From Actibacterium pelagium (GTDB lineage Bacteria; Pseudomonadota; Alphaproteobacteria; Rhodobacterales; Rhodobacteraceae): a stretch of 64,000 nucleotides of DNA. Below the pieces are notes generated by a model. It did not search any database. It had not been told where the DNA came from and worked only from the letters and a program-made list of their open reading frames with translations. Below are positions 16,698-23,523 of this stretch, piece after piece; the first letter of the stretch is position 1, and each line of letters opens with the position of its first letter. The position numbers and the translations under genes are program-made. The stretch is taken from NCBI RefSeq assembly GCF_002285415.1, contig NZ_NSBU01000007.1, forward strand, positions 684,501 to 748,500. Direction: 5' to 3'.

Positions 16698-16919
16698 ATG
16701 AGCAATCAACCAGTAAACAAGTTCAAACTCGGACTCATCACAGCGGCAATCTGGGAGAACAACGGGTTCTACTCCGTTGAAATTTCGCGATCTTACAAAA
16801 ACGACGCTGGAGATTGGCGATCCACGAACAGCTTTTCGCACAGCGATTTGTTGAACGTTTCCAAATGCGCCGAACGCGCAGAAACTTGGATAGGGCGACG
16901 TGTCAATCAAGCTCAGTGA
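16698..16919 (+). CDS. Small conserved-looking protein next to the rep gene (73 aa)
   Basis: The ATG at 16698 follows AAAGGAAA with ideal spacing, so it is preferred over the in-frame ATG at 16680. The product contains GLITAAIWENNGFYSVEISR, then DWRSTNSFSHSDLLNVSKCAERAETWI. This reads as a compact beta-rich fold with a C-terminal helix and resembles small proteins of unknown function often seen beside replication genes of mobile DNA (from memory, unverified). It has no membrane segment. A perfect hairpin (16924-16945) follows its stop. Possible roles are a replication accessory or single-strand-binding protein, but this is a guess from context. Confidence 0.68.
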   Translation: MSNQPVNKFKLGLITAAIWENNGFYSVEISRSYKNDAGDWRSTNSFSHSDLLNVSKCAERAETWIGRRVNQAQ

Positions 16920-16923
16920 GGTT

Positions 16924-17065
16924 GGCCGGACTCTCGAGTCCGGCCCCAAAATAATTGCTGCCCCGCCGGAGGCGCAATTCCGGTCAATTTGAAAAAACTT
17001 TCACAAAAACTTGCAAATCAAACATGTCGCACAGCGACAAAGGGGGGTCCCTGTAACACCCCCCT
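16924..17065. other. Hairpin-rich region upstream of the rep-like gene (candidate origin)
   Basis: Three perfect inverted repeats lie within 142 bases: a 9-bp stem GGCCGGACT/AGTCCGGCC with loop CTCG (16924-16945), a 5-bp stem GTCGC/GCGAC with loop ACA (17026-17038), and an 8-bp stem AGGGGGGT/ACCCCCCT (17041-17065). Between them is an A/T-rich tract (16990-17025). The arrangement just before a Rep_trans-like gene resembles a nick-site origin for rolling-circle replication or mobilisation; alternatively the first hairpin is a terminator and the last controls rep translation. Confidence 0.45.
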
Positions 17066-17097
17066 CATCAATGACATAGCGCAGTCTGGAGCACAGA

Positions 17098-18252
17098 ATG
17101 TCCGAATACAAAATCGTTTACTCCGGAATTGATACATTGGATTTCGCCGTTCGGGGCGCTTTTCCAAATGATGTTTTAGAAACCCTAAGAAATGCCCGAG
17201 AAGAAGCGGAAAAAACAGAAAAGGATCAGCCAATTAAATTGGGGAAATCGGATGTTTCTTTCTTGGTAAAACCGCACGGAAAACGCGGGGGATATAAATA
17301 CGTATTGGTAGATGGGCCTACCGGCGCAATTTATTCGGTAAAAGCAAATACCGATTTGGACGAATGGAACTTATTCATTTCAATTCGGGCAAGTCGTTTG
17401 CTGACATACGGCTATGAAAAGACAAAAGTTTGGATATTCGAAAAGCTCGAAAAAATCGGTTTTCGCACATTAGAATTTAGCGTGAATAGAATTGATTTTG
17501 CTATTGACGTTAAAACCAATGGTTTTGAATTGGAGCATTCAAAACTCATTACACCGGCAAGAGCTAAAGTGAGTTCGTATTTATCAAACGAAAGTGACTT
17601 GGACGAATCCGGCAATCAAATCAGGTCCGTGGTCCGTGCTGGACGGTTTGAAAGTATTACTGTCGGGAAAATGCCAAATCGTCAGGTGATTATTTATGAC
17701 AAACGCCGCGCTGCTATCGATCAAAGGCAGCCTTGGTGGTTTGATGCATGGAAGGTGGATAGAGAGGACCCAAGTGTTCAAATCTGGCGCGTCGAAATTA
17801 GGGCAGGTCGGGACGCTCTAGCGAAAAAACTTCTGAGACGCAGTTTTGAAGCGTGCGAGGCTGAACTTCCCGATTTCTTGAAAACTGCGCTTTCCGAGGT
17901 GCGATATACTTCGCGACGGGACACCTCAAATGTTTCGCGGTCATTGGAGCATCCGCTTTGGTCAGAAGTCCGGAAACATGCAAAAAATGTCTTAAAGAAA
18001 AAGGAAGCTCCAGTACTACTCGAACGAGTGCTACGAATAATGCGCGACCAAAGGCGAGATATCGCGATTCCTCAAAGTTTCGGTAATTTGATTAATGCGA
18101 TGGTTCTAGATGGTGTTAATCCAATCGAAATATCCAGTTCGTTTCCCGAATTGGCTTATCGATACGCTGAGGAGTATTTGAGTTCTATCAGCGAGCCAAA
18201 ATTGAGAGCAAAGGCTGAAGAAACACAGCAGCGTTTGAGTATGTTTTGTTGA
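17098..18252 (+). CDS. Replication initiation protein/relaxase-like (Rep_trans type)
   Basis: A 384-aa protein with an ATG at 17098 after GGAGCACAG. Motifs typical of Rep_trans replication initiators are visible: SVNRIDFAIDVKTNG near residues 129-143, GRFESITVGKMPNRQVIIYDKRRA near 181-204, and VQIWRVEIRAGRDALAKKLLR near 227-247. These form the fold in which a tyrosine nicks an origin. The same family includes MobT-type relaxases of mobilisable elements, so replication initiation and conjugative nicking are both possible. The gene is distinctly A/T-rich compared with the chromosome and lies directly behind a cluster of GC-rich hairpins that could be its target. Confidence 0.72.
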   Translation: MSEYKIVYSGIDTLDFAVRGAFPNDVLETLRNAREEAEKTEKDQPIKLGKSDVSFLVKPHGKRGGYKYVLVDGPTGAIYSVKANTDLDEWNLFISIRASRLLTYGYEKTKVWIFEKLEKIGFRTLEFSVNRIDFAIDVKTNGFELEHSKLITPARAKVSSYLSNESDLDESGNQIRSVVRAGRFESITVGKMPNRQVIIYDKRRAAIDQRQPWWFDAWKVDREDPSVQIWRVEIRAGRDALAKKLLRRSFEACEAELPDFLKTALSEVRYTSRRDTSNVSRSLEHPLWSEVRKHAKNVLKKKEAPVLLERVLRIMRDQRRDIAIPQSFGNLINAMVLDGVNPIEISSSFPELAYRYAEEYLSSISEPKLRAKAEETQQRLSMFC

Positions 18253-18590
18253 AATATATTTGAACAAAGTGATCGGTTAGATCGCACGGTAAAAGCAATT
18301 GAATTCCCAAGGAAAAAATGGATTACATCCGCTGTTCGTCACTATTAGATTTCCTGCAATGTGGTTTCCCGAAAGCGGACAGCCAAGGACGCCGGCAAAG
18401 CTACTTTAGGGAAGTGCGATCAAATAGTTTTTAATTTACTCCATCTTTGCTTTTCCGGTTGCAACAGAGGCCGAATTCAATGGAGATTTGATTAGCTAGC
18501 GCGCTTCCAATATGTCTCAAAATCTTGCGCAGGATCGTGAGAGCTATTCGATGAGATATATAATGGCCTCGTGATTTTTGAGAAAATGAA
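18253..18590. other. A/T-rich intergenic stretch without a recognisable gene
   Basis: About 340 bases between the rep-like gene and the 340-aa gene. I see no coding frame with a ribosome site and no hairpin followed by a T-run. A promoter for the downstream gene is likely here (TATATAATGG near 18557 could be a -10 element), but no matching -35 is convincing. Confidence 0.5.
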
Positions 18591-19613
18591 ATGATCCTTT
18601 ACAAGACCATCGCCCTAAAATTCGGTCACCATCTCGAAAACGAAAAACCCGAAAGTATACCTGGCCCCGATGGGCAGTTGGTTTTGTCTGAGGAAATCCG
18701 TCAGCACTGGCAAAGAGTTTTAAATGATCTCTCCTCAGCAAGAATTTACTTACTTGACCACAATGCAGCGAATTACCTCGATTCCTTAAGAATGGATGTC
18801 CAAGGAATGCCATGGGAGAACCGGTCAGAGGCCGACATACAGGGCTATGTCCGCGAAGTCAGCCTCCCGCGAGACCTCATTTGGATCGAATACGACGACC
18901 GCAAACTTTGGGAACATCGTGTCGCGCGAAAAATAACGACACTGAGCGAAGACGAACTGAGCAGCCGGCATCAGCGAGGGTTTCTCTTTGACAATAGGTC
19001 TTCCGAAAAGCTGAGCGTGCGTCTTTTCTCAGCAATGACAGACACCATTTTTTTTGATGCGCCGTTCGTACTCGAGATATCGAAATCACAAGATGGTCGG
19101 CCTGACTTTAACAACACCAAGTGGAAACTCGAGAGAACCGTAATTGCGGGACTGATGAGGGCAGGATTATTACGAAACGAAGCTTCTATAAGAGAACACT
19201 TCGATGAACATAAAGGTCACCTCACCTACGAGATGGTGATCGGATTTATGCTCTTTGCAGCTCTTGCAGCACGTGAGGACGATTTGCTGTCGCAAGAGGT
19301 TGCAAGCCTTTCAGGCCGTCAAGCCAAAACAGCACGGAAATTTGGCAAGACTTGGATGACAGAAACACTAAAGTCTCACGTCACCATTCGAATTGGACCT
19401 TCGGCTGAACGGCATTTGGCTGAGCAACGGGCAAGAATTGGATTTGAAAGAGAACAAGCCGCAAGCAGAGCTACGCCCACAGAACATTGGGTGGCCGAAC
19501 ATGAAAGACGTTATTCGAACGGAAAAGTAGTACGGGTTCGAGCGCACAAGCGCGGACGAATAGCTAGTCGGGATTTGCCTACGCGCGTCGTGGGGCCGAG
19601 AGTGACGGGCTGA
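18591..19613 (+). CDS. Hypothetical protein (340 aa) in the cargo region
   Basis: The ATG at 18591 opens a 340-aa protein with no signal peptide and no transmembrane segment; one weakly hydrophobic helix (YEMVIGFMLFAALAAREDD, about 208-226) is probably buried. The C-terminus, HWVAEHERRYSNGKVVRVRAHKRGR, resembles a short basic motif found at the end of phage and plasmid hypothetical proteins (from memory). Fold and function are unknown. It is convergent with the nuclease gene at 19832-20500, 218 bases away. It could be a regulator, toxin or anti-phage component, or an unrelated passenger. Confidence 0.68.
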   Translation: MILYKTIALKFGHHLENEKPESIPGPDGQLVLSEEIRQHWQRVLNDLSSARIYLLDHNAANYLDSLRMDVQGMPWENRSEADIQGYVREVSLPRDLIWIEYDDRKLWEHRVARKITTLSEDELSSRHQRGFLFDNRSSEKLSVRLFSAMTDTIFFDAPFVLEISKSQDGRPDFNNTKWKLERTVIAGLMRAGLLRNEASIREHFDEHKGHLTYEMVIGFMLFAALAAREDDLLSQEVASLSGRQAKTARKFGKTWMTETLKSHVTIRIGPSAERHLAEQRARIGFEREQAASRATPTEHWVAEHERRYSNGKVVRVRAHKRGRIASRDLPTRVVGPRVTG

Positions 19614-19831
19614 GCTCTGACAACCGCTCTTCAACGTCAACTGAGACTGACTTGTCTGGATACGGGCCCAGAACCGATATCCAGCATCAGATCAATATGC
19701 CGCATTGCGGCCCGTCAAACCGGTCGTTCGCTGCGCTCGTAAGGCTGAGGAATGCGCACCTGTATTCAGGAAACCGTCAAGAAATCACTATACAAAACCT
19801 GACGGGTTAGTCTGGATGCACAGACTCACCT

Positions 19832-20500
19832 CTAGCGGGCTTGATAGTCGCGGAACACTTTCTCGAACGATCCTCGAAGTCGTATTTCCAAGTCAGGTGT
19901 TAGCGGTGAAAGGCCGATTTCATATTCTTTTCTATGACGAGCAAAGAGCTTGTCGACTGATCCGGCGTTTTGAGTTGATACAAAAAACCGGTTGTTGGAA
20001 TAAATGTCGTCGATTAACCCTAAGAACGACCTCCCTAAATCTACCCCAAGAGAGCTGCTGAGGTAGTATTTACATTCAACCGACATGACAACTTTGCTTG
20101 AGCGCGGATGCACATTGTTGGAACGGCACGTGTTTGCTTCGTCCTGATAAACTACTGCAACGTCGCACTCGTGATTCACTCGAGACTTGCCAGAAACATA
20201 AATGCCGATATGAGCCTCGAGTATTGGACTTCGGGGGAACCTAATTTCAGCATGACAGTAATCATGCCTAGTGGAGAAAATTGAACTCGGTGATGTACGG
20301 AAAAAGAAATTTTTTGCTGGTGATCCACTGCGGGTAAACAACCGGATTGTAGCGCCTTCTCGCCTTGCAGCATCGAGTACCAGCGCCCAAACGTAGCACT
20401 CATAAAGATCATTGCCAGCCGAAGCGGCTGTCAGATTGGCACTAGTCGCCGAAGCAATGGCTGCGGAGATATCTTTCCACATGTCTGAGCGAAGTGACAT
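19832..20500 (-). CDS. PD-(D/E)XK nuclease-like protein, last gene of the reverse transcriptase cassette
   Basis: A 222-aa protein starting in a one-base overlap with the stop of the 189-aa gene. The core shows the order of a restriction-like fold: Glu34 in an N-terminal helix (LYECYVWALVLDAAR), Asp113 in HECDVAVVY, and Glu142-Cys-Lys144 in VMSVECKYYLSSS, giving E...D...ExK. This is the metal-binding active-site set of PD-(D/E)XK nucleases. The following region, GRSFLGLIDDIYSNNRFFVSTQ, fits the strand-helix layout after the ExK. Inference: a DNA or RNA effector nuclease, or a nuclease that processes reverse-transcriptase products. Assignment is by motif only; no homologue was identified. Confidence 0.75.
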   Translation of the reverse strand: MSLRSDMWKDISAAIASATSANLTAASAGNDLYECYVWALVLDAARREGATIRLFTRSGSPAKNFFFRTSPSSIFSTRHDYCHAEIRFPRSPILEAHIGIYVSGKSRVNHECDVAVVYQDEANTCRSNNVHPRSSKVVMSVECKYYLSSSLGVDLGRSFLGLIDDIYSNNRFFVSTQNAGSVDKLFARHRKEYEIGLSPLTPDLEIRLRGSFEKVFRDYQAR

Positions 20501-21069
20501 CAGGAAAGGTCCTGGTTTTGGGGAAAATTACGTTGCTTAATTCCCGCTTCTTTTGAAAGTTCGGATAGAAGCAAGGACAGCCTGTTTGTTTTGGTGCGAG
20601 ATTGTTCAATGTTTGCGCGCGAAATTTTGGACCAACTGTCCTCGTCAGACTCGCCGATCTCACCCAGGCCCACTAGGTGAACATCAGGAACAACTTCTGC
20701 ATCTTCGTCTATAACTCCAAAGTCCTCGATAGCTTGCATGAACTGTTGAGCCATCATTTGAGGCGCAAGGTATGCCATGCCAAGCGCCCCTAATAGCATG
20801 TTGAGTTGCTCAGTTGGCTCATAGTCTTCCCTGCCAATGAAATCACCACTGGTCGCCCTCCGAGATCGTGGAACATCAGCTATCACGTCCAGTCCTGGGC
20901 TTTGACGGACAGTCACTTTCCGCTCAACCTGCCGGCCAATTTCAATATCAGACCGCCATTGGTTAATGATTTCTGCGATGCCTGCCTTGTCCTGTTCGGT
21001 CGCTTCGCTGCGTACTTTCTCTTCGATAAAGTTGACCAGTTTTGTTACTTCATCATTTGAAATCGTCAT
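20500..21069 (-). CDS. Hypothetical protein of the reverse transcriptase cassette (189 aa)
   Basis: The ATG at 21067-21069 overlaps the preceding small gene (ATGA) and its stop overlaps the nuclease gene by one base, so it is locked into the cassette. It has a charged helical N-terminus (DEVTKLVNFIEEKVRSEATEQ), a basic central stretch (RQVERKVTVRQ, VPRSRRATSG), one hydrophobic helix near residues 92-115 (LLGALGMAYLAPQMMAQQF) and a charged C-terminus. No catalytic motif is recognisable. It may be a structural or regulatory partner of the reverse transcriptase or nuclease. The hydrophobic helix could insert in a membrane but is short and methionine-rich. Confidence 0.72.
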   Translation of the reverse strand: MTISNDEVTKLVNFIEEKVRSEATEQDKAGIAEIINQWRSDIEIGRQVERKVTVRQSPGLDVIADVPRSRRATSGDFIGREDYEPTEQLNMLLGALGMAYLAPQMMAQQFMQAIEDFGVIDEDAEVVPDVHLVGLGEIGESDEDSWSKISRANIEQSRTKTNRLSLLLSELSKEAGIKQRNFPQNQDLS

Positions 21070-21266
21070 TTGATAATTGCTCCGCCAATGAGCTCATTGT
21101 CTTCAGCAATATTACGCAAAGGGTACGCTATAGAAAGCCGGAACCAAGCTCGGTGTTTTCGAAAGGTCAACTTCCGGTCGGCCCAAAGCGAACCTTGATC
21201 AGATGCTGCAGCCGCAGCGTGGTTTGCCGCCATTCGTAACAGCGTAGTGAGCGAACTAGTACTCAT
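21066..21266 (-). CDS. Small coupled ORF between reverse transcriptase and 189-aa gene (66 aa)
   Basis: The ATG at 21264-21266 lies inside the last codons of the reverse transcriptase gene in a different frame, and the stop overlaps the next ATG as ATGA (21066-21069). These couplings suggest a real gene although it is short. The product starts MSTSSLTTLLRMAANHAAAA and is moderately basic (ADRKLTFRKHRAWFRL), with no obvious domain. It may be a small accessory, or only a translational bridge between the flanking genes. I rate it less certain than its neighbours because a ribosome site is weak. Confidence 0.5.
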   Translation of the reverse strand: MSTSSLTTLLRMAANHAAAAASDQGSLWADRKLTFRKHRAWFRLSIAYPLRNIAEDNELIGGAIIK

Positions 21267-22950
21267 CGTCAAAATCCAAATCTGGTTCTTGATCTGTCAC
21301 ATCTTCATCAAACTCCAGCAAATCAATACCAAAGTCGTCCAGAAAATCTTGGCGGAGAATTCTTGCTCTAGTGTTCTCAGCCTTGCGAATTCGAAGTTCC
21401 GACCCCATTGAGGTGAAGCCTCGCTCAGGATCGAAGAACTTTATGTTTCGGTTCAACAGTGCCGAAAAGAACGGATCTTGTTCAATAAAGGTTCTGTCTG
21501 TCGATGGGTTTGTTCCGTTGCGAATGGTCTCATAGGCATACAACCACATCGGTCCCTTTAAGCCTTCCCCAGACAAGTGTTGCTGCCAAGCACTGTGATC
21601 CACCGCTCCTGACACAATGCCTTGATTGGCTGCGTAGGTTAGCATCAAAGCAACCATTGAGTTTTCAAGCTGAAATAGGGGTGCGAGCCTACTTGAGGGC
21701 AACTCAAGCTCAAGTCTAATCACCAATAAGAGGAGCCATATAATCTCCCCGGTCCTGTTTTCTTGGGCTAGTTCGGGGAGTCTACGCTCCAGGAACCCAG
21801 CAAGCTTTGCCCTATCCAAATCGCCGTGTTCAGTCTCTCGCAAAACCAGCACTTCTACTAGAAGCGAGACCAATGTGGAGTTGCGTCGATACGCATTGAT
21901 GAGGTGACTTTGCAAAGCGCTCCACTCATCTGCATTGACGAATGCAGATCTTGCATTCTGAAATGCAAATTTCTCCACATTTAACTCTGGGTGGTCGTTA
22001 CAAACTCTACCGACTTCGTAAAAGAAGCGAAGGAACGAGTTCGTTGTTCTGTCCTTTCGAGGGACGCAAGCCATGGCAGCTTGCTTCCAGCCTGTCGAAG
22101 GACGCATGGACGTTAGTTCCACCGAAGACTTATCGTTGTTGAGCTCGAGCTCAAAAAATGCAGCGGCTTGCCTCACCGCAGCTATTACCCCGTCTCCTGA
22201 CATCCCACTCGCGACCGCTATTGTGAAGTCATCAATGTATCGCGAAGCGTCTAAATCCTCGATTTGGACAATCTCAGAAAGCTTTTGATCAATTGCAGAA
22301 GCTATGACTTCGCCAATAAGTCGAGACGTATCTGGGCCGACAGGTAACCCAATTGTTTGACCATCTTGGGCGTTGCGGCAAAACAGATCGAGCAGGTTAC
22401 CATAATGCGAAATTTGTCGATTTTGTTTAGACCATGGCTTGCCGTAGATAGCCCATGGTATTGAATGCGTGTATACTGAATGGAAGAACGCTCGGATGTC
22501 GGCCGCAACGTACCGTTCATGTCGTGTAGCCAGATTGACGCGAAAATCATCCCGCAAATCGATGCTAGGCCTGAAGACCGCGCGGCTGCCAACCCAGTCA
22601 AATACAAGTGGAGACGTGCTAAACCTTGAACTTCTCGAAGCGGATCTGAGTTGGACGAAATTGTCTGCAAGTACCTTGGATATCGCGAGATATGAGATCG
22701 GGTTAATTACGGCGTGTTTTCGGTCGTCTCGCCCGTACCTTGGAAAGTAAAACCAAGCCGGCTCGGAAATAAATTGTTTAGCGCCCGGATAACGCGCGTT
22801 GTTCAATCGTGGAACACTCTCAACCGCTTTCCAAAGACTTTCTCTGTAGCGGGCAAGGTCATCCGATATGAAGCATGGGGGAAGTTCAGGAGCGAAAAAG
22901 CCGTGTGAAATTAGACGTTTGAATCGCAGCGTTTTGGTCTTTGCGGTCAT
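21256..22950 (-). CDS. Reverse transcriptase (Abi/unknown-group-like), probable anti-phage protein
   Basis: A 564-aa protein with an RT domain in the first 300 residues. Motif A is ADIRAFFHSVY with Asp151; motif B is QTIGLPVGPDTSR (198-210); motif C is RYIDDF with Asp240 and Asp241; motif D/E-like LNNDKSSV is at 270-277. Retron VTG, group II maturase and diversity-generating-retroelement SQ signatures are absent. Residues about 310-520 are helix-rich with repeated leucine patterns (GEIIWLLLLVIRLELELPSS), like the alpha-repeat C-termini of Abi and unknown-group RTs; the tail is acidic. It is the first gene of a four-gene overlapping cassette ending in a nuclease. Inference: defence RT; the exact subgroup cannot be settled by eye. 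Confidence 0.85.
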   Translation of the reverse strand: MTAKTKTLRFKRLISHGFFAPELPPCFISDDLARYRESLWKAVESVPRLNNARYPGAKQFISEPAWFYFPRYGRDDRKHAVINPISYLAISKVLADNFVQLRSASRSSRFSTSPLVFDWVGSRAVFRPSIDLRDDFRVNLATRHERYVAADIRAFFHSVYTHSIPWAIYGKPWSKQNRQISHYGNLLDLFCRNAQDGQTIGLPVGPDTSRLIGEVIASAIDQKLSEIVQIEDLDASRYIDDFTIAVASGMSGDGVIAAVRQAAAFFELELNNDKSSVELTSMRPSTGWKQAAMACVPRKDRTTNSFLRFFYEVGRVCNDHPELNVEKFAFQNARSAFVNADEWSALQSHLINAYRRNSTLVSLLVEVLVLRETEHGDLDRAKLAGFLERRLPELAQENRTGEIIWLLLLVIRLELELPSSRLAPLFQLENSMVALMLTYAANQGIVSGAVDHSAWQQHLSGEGLKGPMWLYAYETIRNGTNPSTDRTFIEQDPFFSALLNRNIKFFDPERGFTSMGSELRIRKAENTRARILRQDFLDDFGIDLLEFDEDVTDQEPDLDFDDEY

Positions 22951-23249
22951 AGTACTTGCCCAAGGGTCTAATTGGTTTTGTGAACTGTCTTAGTAAAGGT
23001 CAGTCTGTGCAACTAAAAAGTGTGCCCTTGTTTGCGCTGGTTGCAGTGAACGGCCAGACTACGATTGACGGACCGCTTTCTAAAAGTCGGATTGCTTGTG
23101 TCGCTCCTGCCGCGAATGGCCGCTTTCCGCCCTTTTTCAGCTCGCTAAAAGACACCAAATCTTTTTGAACTCGCTATGAAAGCTTTAGGCGGCTAGATGG
23201 CTACCTTCGAACAGTATTGCCCGATTGCAACAAGTGGAAAGGCAGCGAC
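22951..23249. other. Non-coding stretch upstream of the reverse transcriptase (promoter, possibly ncRNA)
   Basis: About 300 bases separate the reverse transcriptase start from the right-hand arm repeat. The plus-strand frame at 22956-23168 lacks a ribosome site and any recognisable feature and is not called a gene. The region must hold the cassette promoter. Several defence RTs use a neighbouring non-coding RNA as template or cofactor, and this is the only sizeable free space in the cassette, but no clear folded structure was established by eye. Confidence 0.4.
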
Positions 23250-23270
23250 GCTGCTTCCGTAGTGCTTCCG
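23250..23270. repeat. Right copy of the 21-bp terminal repeat, probable integrase arm site
   Basis: Identical and co-oriented with 13472-13492, including the internal doublet TGCTTCCG-TAG-TGCTTCCG. It lies 63 bases inside the right att repeat. Confidence 0.65.
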
Positions 23271-23333
23271 CAAATTCTGTAAAAGGTTTGGTCCAATTTC
23301 CAATTATCAATAACACATTGATAATATTGGTAA

Positions 23334-23380
23334 ATTGGCTCCGGCGGTAGGGATCGAACCTACGACCAATTGATTAACAG
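23334..23380 (-). repeat. attR: 47-bp direct repeat overlapping tRNA-Asn
   Basis: Exact copy of 13297-13343. Here the repeat continues into the 5' half of the tRNA (23381-23410), so the element supplies the tRNA 3' part and the gene stays intact after integration. Confidence 0.93.
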
Positions 23381-23410
23381 TCAACTGCTCTACCGCTGAG
23401 CTACGCCGGA
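23336..23410 (-). tRNA. tRNA-Asn(GTT), integration target of the element
   Basis: A 75-nt tRNA with encoded CCA. On the minus strand it begins TCCGGCGTAGCTCAGCGGTA and ends CGCCGGA-G-CCA; acceptor arms pair over 7 bp. The anticodon loop CTGTTAA gives anticodon GTT (complement of 23376-23378). The T-arm GGTTCGATCC is canonical. Its 3' part is duplicated at 13297-13343. Confidence 0.96.
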
Positions 23411-23523
23411 ACATGTGGGGCGATATAGCAATGCCGGTTTCCGGCGTCCAGAGGGTTTTGCGATATTTTCTCAAACTTTCTGCGATAAAGGTGTGGGTAA
23501 CTTTTAGTGTTACGCCAACCCCC

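Larger units (their letters stand above)
13297..23380. mobile_element. Integrative genetic element of about 10.1 kb in tRNA-Asn(GTT)
   Basis: The element is bounded by a 47-bp exact direct repeat. The right copy is part of the intact tRNA-Asn gene; the left copy is only the 3' part of that tRNA. Just inside each end lies an identical 21-bp repeat. Contents from left to right: tyrosine integrase, small membrane protein, unknown 270-aa protein, excisionase-like HTH protein, tandem hairpins, 73-aa protein, a hairpin-rich region, Rep_trans-like protein, unknown 340-aa protein, then a minus-strand cassette of nuclease, 189-aa, 66-aa and reverse transcriptase genes. Several genes are visibly more A/T-rich than the flanking chromosome. 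There are no capsid, tail or conjugation genes, so it is a satellite, mobilisable element or genomic island rather than a prophage or self-conjugating element. Confidence 0.93.

Noticed and set aside
21256-22950. Retron or group II intron reverse transcriptase
   Set aside because: No VTG motif or msr/msd-like structure was seen, and no maturase/endonuclease domain or intron boundaries; the helical C-terminus and partner genes fit Abi/unknown-group RTs better.
22956-23168. Plus-strand 70-codon frame upstream of the RT
   Set aside because: No ribosome site, no recognisable domain, and it occupies the region needed for the RT promoter.
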